Origin: Paraburkholderia acidipaludis NBRC 101816 | Lineage (GTDB): Bacteria > Pseudomonadota > Gammaproteobacteria > Burkholderiales > Burkholderiaceae | Length of the DNA stretch: 64,000 nucleotides | Reading direction: 5' to 3' | NCBI RefSeq assembly: GCF_000684975.1 | Contig: NZ_BAXZ01000001.1 | Coordinates: 62,001 to 126,000 of the forward strand | Shown: piece after piece, positions 33,161 to 42,218 of the stretch | Position numbering within the stretch: the stretch's first letter is position 1 | Layout: the number at the start of each line of letters is the position of its first letter | Notes under the pieces: model-generated | What the model was told of the DNA's origin: nothing | Seen by the model: only the letters and a program-made list of their open reading frames with translations | Database searches by the model: none | Position numbers and translations under genes: made by a program

Positions 33161-35203
33161 TCAAGCGCCTGCGAAAATGCCGATCAGGGTCTGGAACATC
33201 GTCGCCGCGGTCTGGATCACCTGGGCGTTGGCCTGATAGAGCTGCTGGTACTGCTCCAGGTTGGCCGCCTCTTCGTCCATGTTCACGCCTTCCACCGACT
33301 GCTGCTGCGACGTGAGCTGCGTGACGAGCGACTGCTGCGAGGTGCTGGATGCATCCAGCTGGGTCGCCGTGTTGCCGACCGAGTTCACGTAGCTGGCGTA
33401 CGCGCTCGTGAGCGTGGTCGTGCCCGTGAACGCCGTGCTCGACGCGAGGTTCGCGATCGCCAGCGCGTTGCTGCCGTCCTGGGTGCCGCCCGTGTTCGCC
33501 GAGATCGTGAAGGTGTCGTTGGTCGCGGGCGTGCCCGTCATCGTGAAGCTCACGTTGTTCAGGCCGTCCGCTGCCGGGCCCGTGATCGTGATCGTCGCGC
33601 CCGTGCTGGGGTCGTAGCTCACGCCGGTGGCGGGCGGCGTGCCGGAGCCGATCGTCACCGTCGTGGGCGTGCTGGAGCCGGGAGTCGTGACGCTCACGGT
33701 CGTACCGGTCGGGAAGCCCGAGAGCGTGCCGCTCGTCGCCGGGGCCGTGGGCGCCGTGTACGTGAGCGTGACGGGGCTGCTCGGCACCGTGAAGCCGGCC
33801 GTGGTCGAGTACTGCGTGATCGTGCCCGAGCCCGTGTTCGTGCTGCTCGCCGCGACCAGCACCGGCGAGGAGGTGGCGATCGCGCTCGCGTCCGTGGTCG
33901 CGACGCCGAAGCTGTCGAGCGCATTGGCCGTCGGCTGGATCGAGTACGAGTCGCCGCTGTTCATCGTGCCGGTCGACGTGATGCTCATGTTGCCCGCGAC
34001 GAACGGGTTGGCCGTGCTGGGCTGGGTCGTGGTCGAGCCGACGACGGCGTTGGTCGTCGTGTCGGTGAGCGTCCAGGTGCCGGTGCCGCTCGCGGTCGAG
34101 TACGAAAGCGCGTAGTTGTCGGTGGGCGGCTGCGTCGGATCGGTCAGCGTCACCGCCACGGAGGCGTTGCCCGTGTTGTTCGTGTTGCCGGTGACGAGCG
34201 CCGGGCTCACCGAGAAGAGCGCCCCGCCCGCCGCGCCGCTGGCCGTGTAGCCCGCTTCGTTCTGCGCGTTGACCTGGGCCGCGAAGCTCGTGGCGATCGC
34301 GCCGAGCTGCGCCTGGGCCGGGTCGAGCGTCTGCGTGACGAACGACACGAGGCCGCCCACCGTGCCGCCTTGCAGCGCGGCCGACGAAAGCGGCTGCGGC
34401 GTCGTGCTCGAGCCCGTGAGGCCGCTCCAGGCCACGGTGAGTTCGGACGAGTTGGTGCTCGACGGCTGCGTGGTGAGGCTGTAGCTCTGGGCGCCCGTCA
34501 CGAGCGGCTGGCCGTTGCCGAGAAAGACGCTGTAGCTGCCGTTGTTGCTCTGCACGACCTGCACGCCCACCAGCTGCGAGAGGCTCGCCACGGCCTGGTC
34601 GCGCTCGTCGAGCAACTGGTTCGGCTGCTGGCCCGCCGTGGTCGCCGAAGCGATCTGCGTATTGAGCTGCGCGATCTGCTGCGAATAGGTGTTGACCTGC
34701 GACACCGCGTTCGAAAGCTGCGTATTCACGCTCTGACGCATGGCGTCGTATTGCTGGCCCGTCTCGTTGATCTCGGCGGCGAGCGTCTGCGCGTCGGAAA
34801 GCGCGGTCTGGAGCGTCGACGTGTCCGAGGGCGAGTTCGCGGCCGTCTGCATGCCCGTGAAGAACGCGGTGATCGACGAGGCGATGCCGGAGGTCGGGCT
34901 GCCCACGAGATTCGAGAGCTGCGTCGCGAGAGTGTAGGAGGCCGTGAGCGAGCTGTTGGTGGACTGGGCGTTGTTGAGCGACGTGGTCAGGTACTGGCTG
35001 TACGCGCGCGTGATCGTCGCGGTGGTCACGCCATTGCCGATATAGCCCGAGCCCGAGTTCTGGCCGGTGGCCTCGGTGTAATCCGCCGATTCGACGTCGT
35101 AGCCCGCGGTGCTCGAGTTGCTGATGTTCTCGCCCGCAGTCGCGATACCGATCTGGGCCGCCTGCAAACCGCTCAAGCCGATCGAGAAGATATTCGTGGT
35201 CAT
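33161..35203 (-). CDS. flgK: Hook-filament junction protein FlgK (HAP1)
   Basis: A 680-aa secreted protein at the hook tip. The N-terminus SIGLSGLQAAQIGIATAGEN and the C-terminal coiled coil (VNMDEEAANLEQYQQLYQAN) are the FlgK signatures. The Thr/Ser/Gly-rich variable domain makes it longer than the enteric form (547 aa). The ATG at 35201-35203 starts MTTNIFSIGLSG. The gene lies 76 bp after a sigma-28-type promoter. Confidence 0.96.
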   Translation of the reverse strand: MTTNIFSIGLSGLQAAQIGIATAGENISNSSTAGYDVESADYTEATGQNSGSGYIGNGVTTATITRAYSQYLTTSLNNAQSTNSSLTASYTLATQLSNLVGSPTSGIASSITAFFTGMQTAANSPSDTSTLQTALSDAQTLAAEINETGQQYDAMRQSVNTQLSNAVSQVNTYSQQIAQLNTQIASATTAGQQPNQLLDERDQAVASLSQLVGVQVVQSNNGSYSVFLGNGQPLVTGAQSYSLTTQPSSTNSSELTVAWSGLTGSSTTPQPLSSAALQGGTVGGLVSFVTQTLDPAQAQLGAIATSFAAQVNAQNEAGYTASGAAGGALFSVSPALVTGNTNNTGNASVAVTLTDPTQPPTDNYALSYSTASGTGTWTLTDTTTNAVVGSTTTQPSTANPFVAGNMSITSTGTMNSGDSYSIQPTANALDSFGVATTDASAIATSSPVLVAASSTNTGSGTITQYSTTAGFTVPSSPVTLTYTAPTAPATSGTLSGFPTGTTVSVTTPGSSTPTTVTIGSGTPPATGVSYDPSTGATITITGPAADGLNNVSFTMTGTPATNDTFTISANTGGTQDGSNALAIANLASSTAFTGTTTLTSAYASYVNSVGNTATQLDASSTSQQSLVTQLTSQQQSVEGVNMDEEAANLEQYQQLYQANAQVIQTAATMFQTLIGIFAGA

Positions 35204-35278
35204 CCGTCGTGATCCTCGTGAACGTCCATCCGCCGGGGCGCCCAGCCGGAGGCGGCCGCGTTGGGTGGACTCCCTCTT

Positions 35279-35305
35279 ATAACGGCAGCGCGCGACGAAA
35301 ATTGA
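35279..35305 (-). promoter_or_regulatory. Sigma-28 (FliA) promoter of flgK-flgL
   Basis: Minus strand: TCAATTTT (35298-35305), an 11-bp spacer, and GCCGTTAT (35279-35286), followed by AA. The GCCG start of the -10 and the exact spacing match the enteric consensus TAAAGTTT-N11-GCCGATAA. Confidence 0.82.
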
Positions 35306-35392
35306 GTGCCGGCGCGCGCGGAAAGCCGCGCGGGAAACGTTTGCCGCAACCGCGCCGGCGCCGGGCGCGCCGGCATGGCGCGGCGGTTTCGC

Positions 35393-36151
35393 TCAGGCCC
35401 GCGCGAGCGAGCGGCGTTTCATTTCGAGCTGGGTGATATAGCGCTGCAGGCTGTTTTCGGTCGAACCCGGCAGCGCCTCGAAGCGCATGCCGAGGTGATA
35501 GCGGCGCTCGCCGTTGGGCAGGTCGATGAAGCGCAGCACGACGAGCGCGAGATCGACGCGCAGCTTGCCGTACGCGCGCAGGTCGAGCTCGATGTCGGGC
35601 AGGTAGGCGCCCATGTTGATCGTGCCGGCGCGTTCGTCGCTCGTGCGCAGCCCCACGCCGCCGAGCGACACGTCATGCACCTCGAACGCGAAGCGCTCGC
35701 CGTCGGGCAGCGTGCCGCGGCACATGCAGGGCTCGAGCACGGGCGTGTCGACGCGGAAGTACTCGCGGCGCTGCACGTAGAAAAGCACCTCGGGGAACGA
35801 CGCCTCGAACGCGGGCCGCCCTTCGAACTCGGTACGGCGCGGCGTGGGCGTGTTGAACTCCACGCGCACGCCTTCCGGCGACGCATGGAACTGGCATTGC
35901 GGCGTGTCGAGCACCCCGCTGTTCTGGTCCGCGACCCCGCCCCAGTCGAACACGAAGGTGAGCGTGCGCGTGTTGACGTCGAGAATGCGCGTGACGAGCT
36001 GGCCGCCTCGGTACTGCAGGGTGAGGAAATCGCCGCGGTTGGCGAGATTGCGCAACTGCACGCCCACTTCGAGCGGATTGCGGCGACCGAAATCGGGGAT
36101 CTCGTCTTCGTCCCCAGCCTGGTCAGTGTGATTCGAGTGAACGGTATTCAT
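35393..36151 (-). CDS. ycgR: YcgR-type PilZ-domain flagellar brake protein
   Basis: A 252-aa protein with an N-terminal YcgR domain (about residues 20-125) and a C-terminal PilZ domain (about 130-240). The c-di-GMP-binding motifs are RREYFRVDTP and DVSLGGVGL (RxxxR and D/NxSxxG). In the family it binds c-di-GMP and then the motor switch or stator to slow rotation. The start ATG (36149-36151) gives MNTVHSNHTD; an upstream in-frame leader is Arg/Pro-rich. It lies between flgJ and flgK with its own sigma-28-type promoter, so the brake is made with the late genes. Confidence 0.92.
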   Translation of the reverse strand: MNTVHSNHTDQAGDEDEIPDFGRRNPLEVGVQLRNLANRGDFLTLQYRGGQLVTRILDVNTRTLTFVFDWGGVADQNSGVLDTPQCQFHASPEGVRVEFNTPTPRRTEFEGRPAFEASFPEVLFYVQRREYFRVDTPVLEPCMCRGTLPDGERFAFEVHDVSLGGVGLRTSDERAGTINMGAYLPDIELDLRAYGKLRVDLALVVLRFIDLPNGERRYHLGMRFEALPGSTENSLQRYITQLEMKRRSLARA

Positions 36152-36243
36152 GGGCCTGCCGGAATTTCGTGGACCTGAGGCACGCGGCCGGCGCGCGCCT
36201 TCCGGGCGGCATTTGCCACCCTCTCTTTCCCCTCTCGCCAGCT

Positions 36244-36270
36244 TTAGCGGCAAAGCGGCGGGAAAATTTA
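36244..36270 (-). promoter_or_regulatory. Sigma-28 (FliA) promoter of ycgR
   Basis: Minus strand: TAAATTTT (36263-36270), an 11-bp spacer, and GCCGCTAA (36244-36251). Seven of eight bases match the consensus in each box. It lies about 93 bp before the ycgR ATG. Confidence 0.88.
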
Positions 36271-36353
36271 GGGTTCAGCACAAAAATATTACAAGCCGTG
36301 ACGGCAGGCCGTAACGTTTACACGCAGTTTGCCGCGGCCGCCAGGCGCCGGCT

Positions 36354-37352
36354 TCAGGCCATCAGCTTCATGATCGACAGCAGCTTCTTCGCGTAGTGCG
36401 GGTCCGTTGCGTAGCCGGCGCGCTGCATGCCCTGCGCGAAGCCTTCCGCGCTGTGCGCGCTGTTGATGACGGAGGCATAGCGCGGATTGCTCTTGAGCAT
36501 GCCCGCGTAGTCGGCCATCGCATCGTCGTAGGAGTCGTAGGCGCGGAACTTCTCCACCACGCGATGCGGCTGGCCGTTCACGTATTCGGTCGTGACGGTC
36601 GACACCGTCTTGCCGGTCCAGTCTTTCGAGGCCTTGATGCCGAAGACGTTGTGGCTCGTCGTGCCGTCGGCCTTCTTGATCTCGCGCTTGCCCCAGCCCG
36701 ATTCGAGCGCCGCCTGGCCGATGATGAAGCGCGCCGGAATGCCGGTTGCCGAGCTGGCCTGCTGCGCGGCATTGGCGAGCTTGTCCACGAAGCCGTCCAC
36801 CGAGGCGTCGCCGCTCGCGCCGGCGGGCACGAGCGCGCCGTTCGGGCCATAGCCCGAGCCATTGCCGAGCGAGCCGTTGGCCGAAGCGTTGCCGTAGGCG
36901 CGCCCGAGCGCGTTGAGCATCGCGAGGTTGCCCTCGCTGCCGCCTGCCGCGCCCGCCGCTCCCGCGCCCTGGCCGGCGAGGCCCGTGAGCGCGTCGGCCG
37001 CGCCGCCGGCTCCGTCCGCGCCCTGGGCGCCGCCCATGGTCCGCATGAGCTGCTTGAGCATGGCGTTGGCCACGCCGATGCCCTTGTCGGACATCTGCTG
37101 CGAAAGCTGCTGGTCGAGCATCGAGACGAAGTTGTCGCCGTCTTTCGAGTCGAGCGGGCCGTCGTCGGGCGTCGCTTCGCGCATGCTCTTGAGCATCATT
37201 TGCGTGAACACCGCGTCGAACTGCTTCGCCGCCGCCTTCACGCCTTGCTGCGGCGACGCGTTGGCCGCCGCGCGCATCGCGTCGAAGCCCTGCACGTCCA
37301 GCGCGAAGCGGTTGGTAAGGTCGAGGCTGCTGCCGATCTTCGAGTTGTCCAT
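36354..37352 (-). CDS. flgJ: Flagellar rod assembly protein / peptidoglycan hydrolase FlgJ
   Basis: A 332-aa bifunctional protein. The N-terminal rod-scaffold domain (about 40-105, AAKQFDAVFTQMMLKSMRE) is joined by a Gly/Ala linker to a C-terminal glucosaminidase domain. Its likely catalytic Glu217 is in AALESGWGKREI. In the periplasm it opens the wall for the growing rod. It is the last gene of the flgB-flgJ series; a weak hairpin with a T-rich tail lies near 36285-36312 on the minus strand. Confidence 0.96.
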   Translation of the reverse strand: MDNSKIGSSLDLTNRFALDVQGFDAMRAAANASPQQGVKAAAKQFDAVFTQMMLKSMREATPDDGPLDSKDGDNFVSMLDQQLSQQMSDKGIGVANAMLKQLMRTMGGAQGADGAGGAADALTGLAGQGAGAAGAAGGSEGNLAMLNALGRAYGNASANGSLGNGSGYGPNGALVPAGASGDASVDGFVDKLANAAQQASSATGIPARFIIGQAALESGWGKREIKKADGTTSHNVFGIKASKDWTGKTVSTVTTEYVNGQPHRVVEKFRAYDSYDDAMADYAGMLKSNPRYASVINSAHSAEGFAQGMQRAGYATDPHYAKKLLSIMKLMA

Positions 37353-37361
37353 CCGGGTTCC

Positions 37362-38564
37362 TTAGATGATTTCGAGGTCGGCGCGCAGTGCGCCCGCCGC
37401 CTTCATCGCCTGCAGGATCGACATGAGGTCCGCCGGCGTCGCGCCGAGCGCGTTGAGCGCCTTCACGACCTCCGCCAGACTGGCGCCCGCCGTCACGAGC
37501 TTGAGCGATCCGTTGTCCTGCTTCAACTGAATCTGCGACTGCCGCGCCGCCACCGTATTGCCGTTCGAGAACGCGTTCGGCTGGCTCACCACCGTCTGCG
37601 TGTTCACCACCACCGAAAGATTGCCGTGCGCCACGGCGCAGTTCTGCAGCGTCACCATCTGGTTCATGACGATCGAACCCGTGCGCGCGTTGAGGATCAC
37701 CTTCGCCTCCGGCTGCGCCGGCGTCACGTTGAGGTCCTGGATCTGCGCGATGAAGCCCACCTGCGCCGCGGGGTCGGCGGGGCCGCGCACCTGGATCGTG
37801 CGGCCGTCGAGCGGCATGGCCGTGCCCTGGCCGAACATGTTGTTGATCGCCGACACGATGCGCTGCGTCGTGTCGTAGTCCATGTCGTTGACTTCCATCT
37901 GCAGGATGCCGCCCTGCTGCGCCACGGGCGAGGGCACCGCGCGCTCCACGATCGCGCCGGCCGGAATGCGGCCCGAGTCGAGCTGGTTCACCTGCACCTT
38001 GCTGCCGTTGGCCGAGGCGCCCGCGCCGCCCACCGCCACGTTGCCCTGCGCCATCGCGTACACCTGGCCGTCCGCGCCCTTGAGCGGCGTGAGCAGCAGC
38101 GTGCCGCCGCGTATGCTCTTGGCGTTCGCAAGCGAGGACACCGTTACGTCGATCTGCTCGCCGGGCCGCGCGAACGGCGGCAGCACGGCCGTCACCATGA
38201 CCGAGGCGACGTTCTTCAGCTGCATGCTGGCCAGGGCCTGCGCGTTCACGGTGGCGCTGTTCGAGGTGTTGTTGATCGAGATGCCGAGGTTCGCGAGCAT
38301 GTTCGAGAGCGTCTGCATCGTGAACGGCGCCTGGGTGGTCTGGTCGCCGGTGCCGTCGAGGCCCACCACGAGGCCGTAGCCGATCAGCGGGTTGTCGCGC
38401 ACGCCCTGGAACTGCACGAGGTCTTTCACGCGCTCGGCGCGCGCGGGCGTGGAGAACGCGAGCAGCGCCCCGCACGCGAACGCGACGCCCAGCGCCACGC
38501 CGAGGGCCGCGAGCATGTCTTTCACGCGCGAGCGGCGCGCCTGCTGGAAGCGGATCTTCACCAT
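37362..38564 (-). CDS. flgI: Flagellar P-ring protein FlgI
   Basis: A 400-aa periplasmic protein forming the P ring in the peptidoglycan. The signal peptide has Arg-rich n-region and a core ending TPARAE near residue 43. The family signature VQGVRDNPLIGYGLVVGLDG (here FQGVRDNPLIGYGLVVGL) follows. It overlaps flgH by 7 bp and precedes flgJ by 9 bp. Confidence 0.97.
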   Translation of the reverse strand: MVKIRFQQARRSRVKDMLAALGVALGVAFACGALLAFSTPARAERVKDLVQFQGVRDNPLIGYGLVVGLDGTGDQTTQAPFTMQTLSNMLANLGISINNTSNSATVNAQALASMQLKNVASVMVTAVLPPFARPGEQIDVTVSSLANAKSIRGGTLLLTPLKGADGQVYAMAQGNVAVGGAGASANGSKVQVNQLDSGRIPAGAIVERAVPSPVAQQGGILQMEVNDMDYDTTQRIVSAINNMFGQGTAMPLDGRTIQVRGPADPAAQVGFIAQIQDLNVTPAQPEAKVILNARTGSIVMNQMVTLQNCAVAHGNLSVVVNTQTVVSQPNAFSNGNTVAARQSQIQLKQDNGSLKLVTAGASLAEVVKALNALGATPADLMSILQAMKAAGALRADLEII

Positions 38565-39250
38565 GGCGCGACGTTCAGGAAAAAGCGTTGCAGCCAGCCC
38601 ATGGTCTCGGCCTCGTCGATCACGCCCTTCGCGGAGTATTCGATCTTCGCGTCGGCGACGTCGGTGGAGAGCACGGAGTTGTCTCCGGCAACGGTGTTGG
38701 GGTTGACCACGCCGGAAAAGCGCACGAATTCGTTGCCCTGATTGATGAGCATCTGCTTTTCGCCGGACACGACGAGGTTGCCGTTGGGCAGCACGTTCGT
38801 CACGGTCACGGTGAGGACGCCGGTGAACGTGTTGGAGGCGGCGGCGCCGCCGGTGCCCGCGAACACGTTCGAGCCGTTCGAATTCATGTTCATCTTGCCG
38901 AACAGGCCGCTCAGGAAACCCGAGCTCGTGGTCCCGAACTGCGTGGTGGACGAACGGTTCGTGTTGGCGCCCGACGACTTGGTGGCGTTGATGTTTTCCG
39001 AAATGATGATCGTCAGGATGTCGCCGATGTTGCGCGGCCGCTGGTCCTCGAAGAGCGGCCGGCCCGCATAGCCCGGGTTGAAGATCGCGCCGGGCGAGCC
39101 GTTGGGCGGCGGCGGCGGCGGCACGGCCGTCATCGGCTGCTGCGTGATCGGCTCCCGCTTCGGGTAATACGCGCAGCCGGCGAGCGCCATGAAGGCCGCG
39201 CCGGCCAGGAGGGCCGCCGCGCGTCTGCGAAGATGGGTAGGTACCGCCAT
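38558..39250 (-). CDS. flgH: Flagellar L-ring lipoprotein FlgH
   Basis: A 230-aa outer-membrane lipoprotein forming the L ring. The lipobox ALAGC places the lipidated Cys near residue 26. Signatures are LFEDQRPRNIGDILTIIISE and the C-terminal NEFVRFSGVVNPNTV. It lies 31 bp after flgG and overlaps flgI. Confidence 0.96.
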   Translation of the reverse strand: MAVPTHLRRRAAALLAGAAFMALAGCAYYPKREPITQQPMTAVPPPPPPNGSPGAIFNPGYAGRPLFEDQRPRNIGDILTIIISENINATKSSGANTNRSSTTQFGTTSSGFLSGLFGKMNMNSNGSNVFAGTGGAAASNTFTGVLTVTVTNVLPNGNLVVSGEKQMLINQGNEFVRFSGVVNPNTVAGDNSVLSTDVADAKIEYSAKGVIDEAETMGWLQRFFLNVAPW

Positions 39251-39281
39251 GCTCTTTACCGCCTCGATTCCATGCCCGACG

Positions 39282-40070
39282 TCAGACCGACATCTGGCTC
39301 AGGGTCTGCAGCATCTGGTCGGACGTGGTGACCGCCTTGCTGTTGATTTCGTACGCGCGCTGGGTCTCGATCATGTTCACGAGCTCCTGCACCACATTCA
39401 CGTTCGAGGCCTCCACGTAGCCCTGGTTGAGCGTGCCCGAGCCGTTCAGGCCCGGCGTCGAGACGATCGGCGCGCCCGACGAAGCCGTTTCCGACAGCAG
39501 GTTCTCGCCGTTCGACTGCAGGCCGGCCGGGTTGATGAACATGGCGAGTTGCAGCGAGCCGATGGTCGTGTTGTTCGACGAGCCCGGCGTCGTGACGGTC
39601 ACCACGCCGTCGGTGCCGATCGTGAGCGAGGTGGCGTTCGGCGGAATCGTGATGGCCGGAATCACCTGGTAACCGCTGGAGGTGACGAGCTGGCCCTGCT
39701 CGTTGGTCTGAAACGAGCCGTCGCGCGTGTAGGCCGTCGTGCCGTCCGGCATCTGCACCTGGAAGAAGCCGGCGCCGTTGATCGCGACGTCCTTCGAGTT
39801 GCCGGTCTGCTGCAGGTTGCCCTGCGTGTAGAGGCGCTCGGTCGCGACCTGCTGCACGCCGGTGCCGACCTGGCTGCCCGAGGGCAGCTCGGTTTCCTGC
39901 GTGGAGTTCGCGCCCGGCTGGCGCAGCGTCTGGTACATCAGGTCTTCGAACACGGCGCGCGAGCCCTTGAAGCCGTTGGTGCTCACGTTCGCGAGATTGT
40001 TCGAGATCACGTCCATCTGCGCCTGCTGCGCATTCATGCCGGTGGCGGCGATGTAGAGCGATCGGTTCAC
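39282..40070 (-). CDS. flgG: Distal rod protein FlgG
   Basis: A 262-aa axial rod protein. The N-terminus (MNRSLYIAATGMNAQQAQMD) and the C-terminal motif NVVQELVNMIETQRAYEINS are the FlgG signatures. Length matches E. coli FlgG (260). It follows flgF by 81 bp. Confidence 0.98.
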   Translation of the reverse strand: MNRSLYIAATGMNAQQAQMDVISNNLANVSTNGFKGSRAVFEDLMYQTLRQPGANSTQETELPSGSQVGTGVQQVATERLYTQGNLQQTGNSKDVAINGAGFFQVQMPDGTTAYTRDGSFQTNEQGQLVTSSGYQVIPAITIPPNATSLTIGTDGVVTVTTPGSSNNTTIGSLQLAMFINPAGLQSNGENLLSETASSGAPIVSTPGLNGSGTLNQGYVEASNVNVVQELVNMIETQRAYEINSKAVTTSDQMLQTLSQMSV

Positions 40071-40151
40071 GGTGTCTTTCTCCCCGTTTTAGCCACATTC
40101 GTGCCGCGCGCGGCGCGGCTTTCAATGCCTGGTTGGTGCCTGGATGGATGC

Positions 40152-40910
40152 CTAGCTGAACTGCAGCAGCTGGTCGGCCGTCTGGTCGTTCTGGTCGGCG
40201 GTCGTCATCAGCTTCGTCTGCATCTGGAACTGGCGCGCGTTGGTGATCATCGAGACCATCGCCGCCACCGGATTGACGTTGCTGCCTTCGAGCGACTCCG
40301 GCGCGATCTGGACCGTCTGGTCCGCGTCGGCGGCGTTGCCGTCGGCCGTGCGGAAGAGGCCGTCGTCGCCGCGCGTGAGCGTGCCCGCGGGCGGATTGAC
40401 GAACTTGATCTGGTCGATCACCGCGATCGCGTAGGGCGGGCTGCCCGGCGCGATGGCCGAGACGGTGCCGTCCTTGCCGATCGTCACCTCGGAACCCGGC
40501 GGAACCGCGATCGGGCCGCCGCTGCCGATCACCTGATAGTTGTTGGCGGTCACGAGCTGGCCGTTCTCGTCGACATGCAGGTCGCCCGCGCGCGTGTATG
40601 CCTCGTTGCCGTCGGGCGTCTGCACGGCCATGAAGCCCTGGCCCTGGATCGCGATGTCGAGCGGATTGCCCGTTTTCGTGATCGCGCCGGGCGTCATGTC
40701 CGAGCCGGGCGTGGCCGAGATCACGAAGGTGCGCGTCGTGTCGTCGTTCACCGTCGAGCCGTCGCCATACGACATCGGCACGTCGCGAAAGTTGGCGAGC
40801 TGCGCGCGAAAACCCGTGGTCGAAACGTTCGCCAGGTTGTTCGCCACGGTGGCCTGCTGCTCGAGCGCCTGGCCGGCGCCCGTCATCGCTGTATAGATCA
40901 GTCGGTCCAT
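40152..40910 (-). CDS. flgF: Proximal rod protein FlgF
   Basis: A 252-aa rod protein. The start MDRLIYTAMTGAGQALEQQA and the C-terminal SNVNPVAAMVSMITNARQFQ match FlgF. Length matches E. coli FlgF (251). It lies between flgE and flgG on the same strand, 46 bp after flgE. Confidence 0.97.
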   Translation of the reverse strand: MDRLIYTAMTGAGQALEQQATVANNLANVSTTGFRAQLANFRDVPMSYGDGSTVNDDTTRTFVISATPGSDMTPGAITKTGNPLDIAIQGQGFMAVQTPDGNEAYTRAGDLHVDENGQLVTANNYQVIGSGGPIAVPPGSEVTIGKDGTVSAIAPGSPPYAIAVIDQIKFVNPPAGTLTRGDDGLFRTADGNAADADQTVQIAPESLEGSNVNPVAAMVSMITNARQFQMQTKLMTTADQNDQTADQLLQFS

Positions 40911-40956
40911 GATTCGCCCGTTTCCTCAGATGCCCGATGGATGGCCGATAACCGGC

Positions 40957-42192
40957 TTACATCTGCAGCAGCGTCTGGTCGACGGTCTGCTGCGTCTTGA
41001 TGGTTTGCGCGTTGGCCTGATAGTTGCGCTGCGCCGTGATCAGGTCGACGAGCTGGTTCGTCAGGTCCACGTTCGACTCTTCCACCGAGCCGCCCGTGAG
41101 CGTGCCGTGGTTCGTGCTGCCCGGCGTCGACACCTGCGCGACACCCGAAGCCGCCGTTTCCTGGAACTGGTTGCCGCCCAGGTTCACGAGGCCGTTCGGG
41201 TTGTTGAAGTTGGCGACCACGATCTGGCCGAGCGCCATGGTCTGGCCGTTCGAGTAGTTGCCCGTGATGGTGCCGTCGGTGCCGATCGTGAAGTTCGAGA
41301 GCGTGCCGCTCGCGTAGCCGTTCTGCGTGAGGTTGTTCACGCCGTTCGCGCTGCCGTACTGGGTCGTGCCGTTGACGTCGATCGCGATGCTCTGGCCGGT
41401 GGCCGCGCCGTCGGTCGGGTTGATCGTCAGGTTGAAGACGCCGGAGGTGGCCGTCGCGGCGCCAGCCGCCGTCGTCGTGCCCGAGAGCGTGCCCGACGAG
41501 TTGAACGTCATCGTGCCGAGGTCCGTCGTCGTGCCGTTGTTCACCGCATAGACATTGGCCGAGCCGGTGGCCGACTGCACGTAGTACAGATTGATCGTCT
41601 GCGTGCCGCCGAGCGAGTCGTAGCCCGTGATCGAGGTGGAGTAGCTGTAGCTGCTCGAATTCGAGGGGCTGAACGGCGTGACGGTCGGTGCCGAGGCCTG
41701 CGCGTCCAGGTTCACCTCCGCCGAGACCGAGGTCGTGGCGAGCGGGGCGATGTTGGTGGTCGGCACCTGCAGCGGCACGGTCTGCGCGGTGTTGATCACG
41801 CCGGCCGAGTTCGCGGCGTAGCCCATCAGCTCGTTGCCCGCGGAGTCGGTGATGTAGCCGCTCGAATTGAGCTGGAACACGCCGTTGCGCGTGTAGGTGA
41901 GCGTGCCGTTGTTCGACATCTGGTAGAAGCCGTTGCCGTTGATCGCCACGTCGAGCGCCTGGCCCGTCGTGTCGATCGTGCCCTGCGCAAAGTCCTGCTG
42001 CACGTTCGCGAGCGCCGCGCCAAGACCGATCTGGTTGTTCACCGAAGTCGCGAGCGTGTTCGCGTAGACGTCCGCGAACTCGGCCGTGCTCTGCTTGAAG
42101 CCGACCGTGTCCGCGTTCGCGATGTTGTTGCCGATCACGTCGAGGTCGTTCGACGCCGCGGCTAGACCGCTCAAACCTTGCTGGTAGCCCAT
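40957..42192 (-). CDS. flgE: Flagellar hook protein FlgE
   Basis: A 411-aa hook subunit exported by the flagellar apparatus. The N-terminus MGYQQGLSGLAAASNDLDVI and the C-terminus (ESNVDLTNQLVDLITAQRNY) form the D0 coiled coil. The Ser/Thr/Asn-rich middle is the exposed hook domain. Close to E. coli FlgE in length (402). It follows flgD by 26 bp. Confidence 0.97.
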   Translation of the reverse strand: MGYQQGLSGLAAASNDLDVIGNNIANADTVGFKQSTAEFADVYANTLATSVNNQIGLGAALANVQQDFAQGTIDTTGQALDVAINGNGFYQMSNNGTLTYTRNGVFQLNSSGYITDSAGNELMGYAANSAGVINTAQTVPLQVPTTNIAPLATTSVSAEVNLDAQASAPTVTPFSPSNSSSYSYSTSITGYDSLGGTQTINLYYVQSATGSANVYAVNNGTTTDLGTMTFNSSGTLSGTTTAAGAATATSGVFNLTINPTDGAATGQSIAIDVNGTTQYGSANGVNNLTQNGYASGTLSNFTIGTDGTITGNYSNGQTMALGQIVVANFNNPNGLVNLGGNQFQETAASGVAQVSTPGSTNHGTLTGGSVEESNVDLTNQLVDLITAQRNYQANAQTIKTQQTVDQTLLQM

Positions 42193-42218
42193 GTTTTCTG
42201 CTCCGCGTTATGTCGTGA

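Noticed and set aside
33131..35212. A 693-codon plus-strand open frame opposite flgK.
   Set aside because: Arg-rich antisense text; FlgK on the minus strand has matching N- and C-terminal signatures.
36396..38741. A 781-codon plus-strand open frame across flgJ-flgI-flgH.
   Set aside because: Shadow of the real genes in a GC-rich genome; composition is Arg/His/Val-rich with no start signal.
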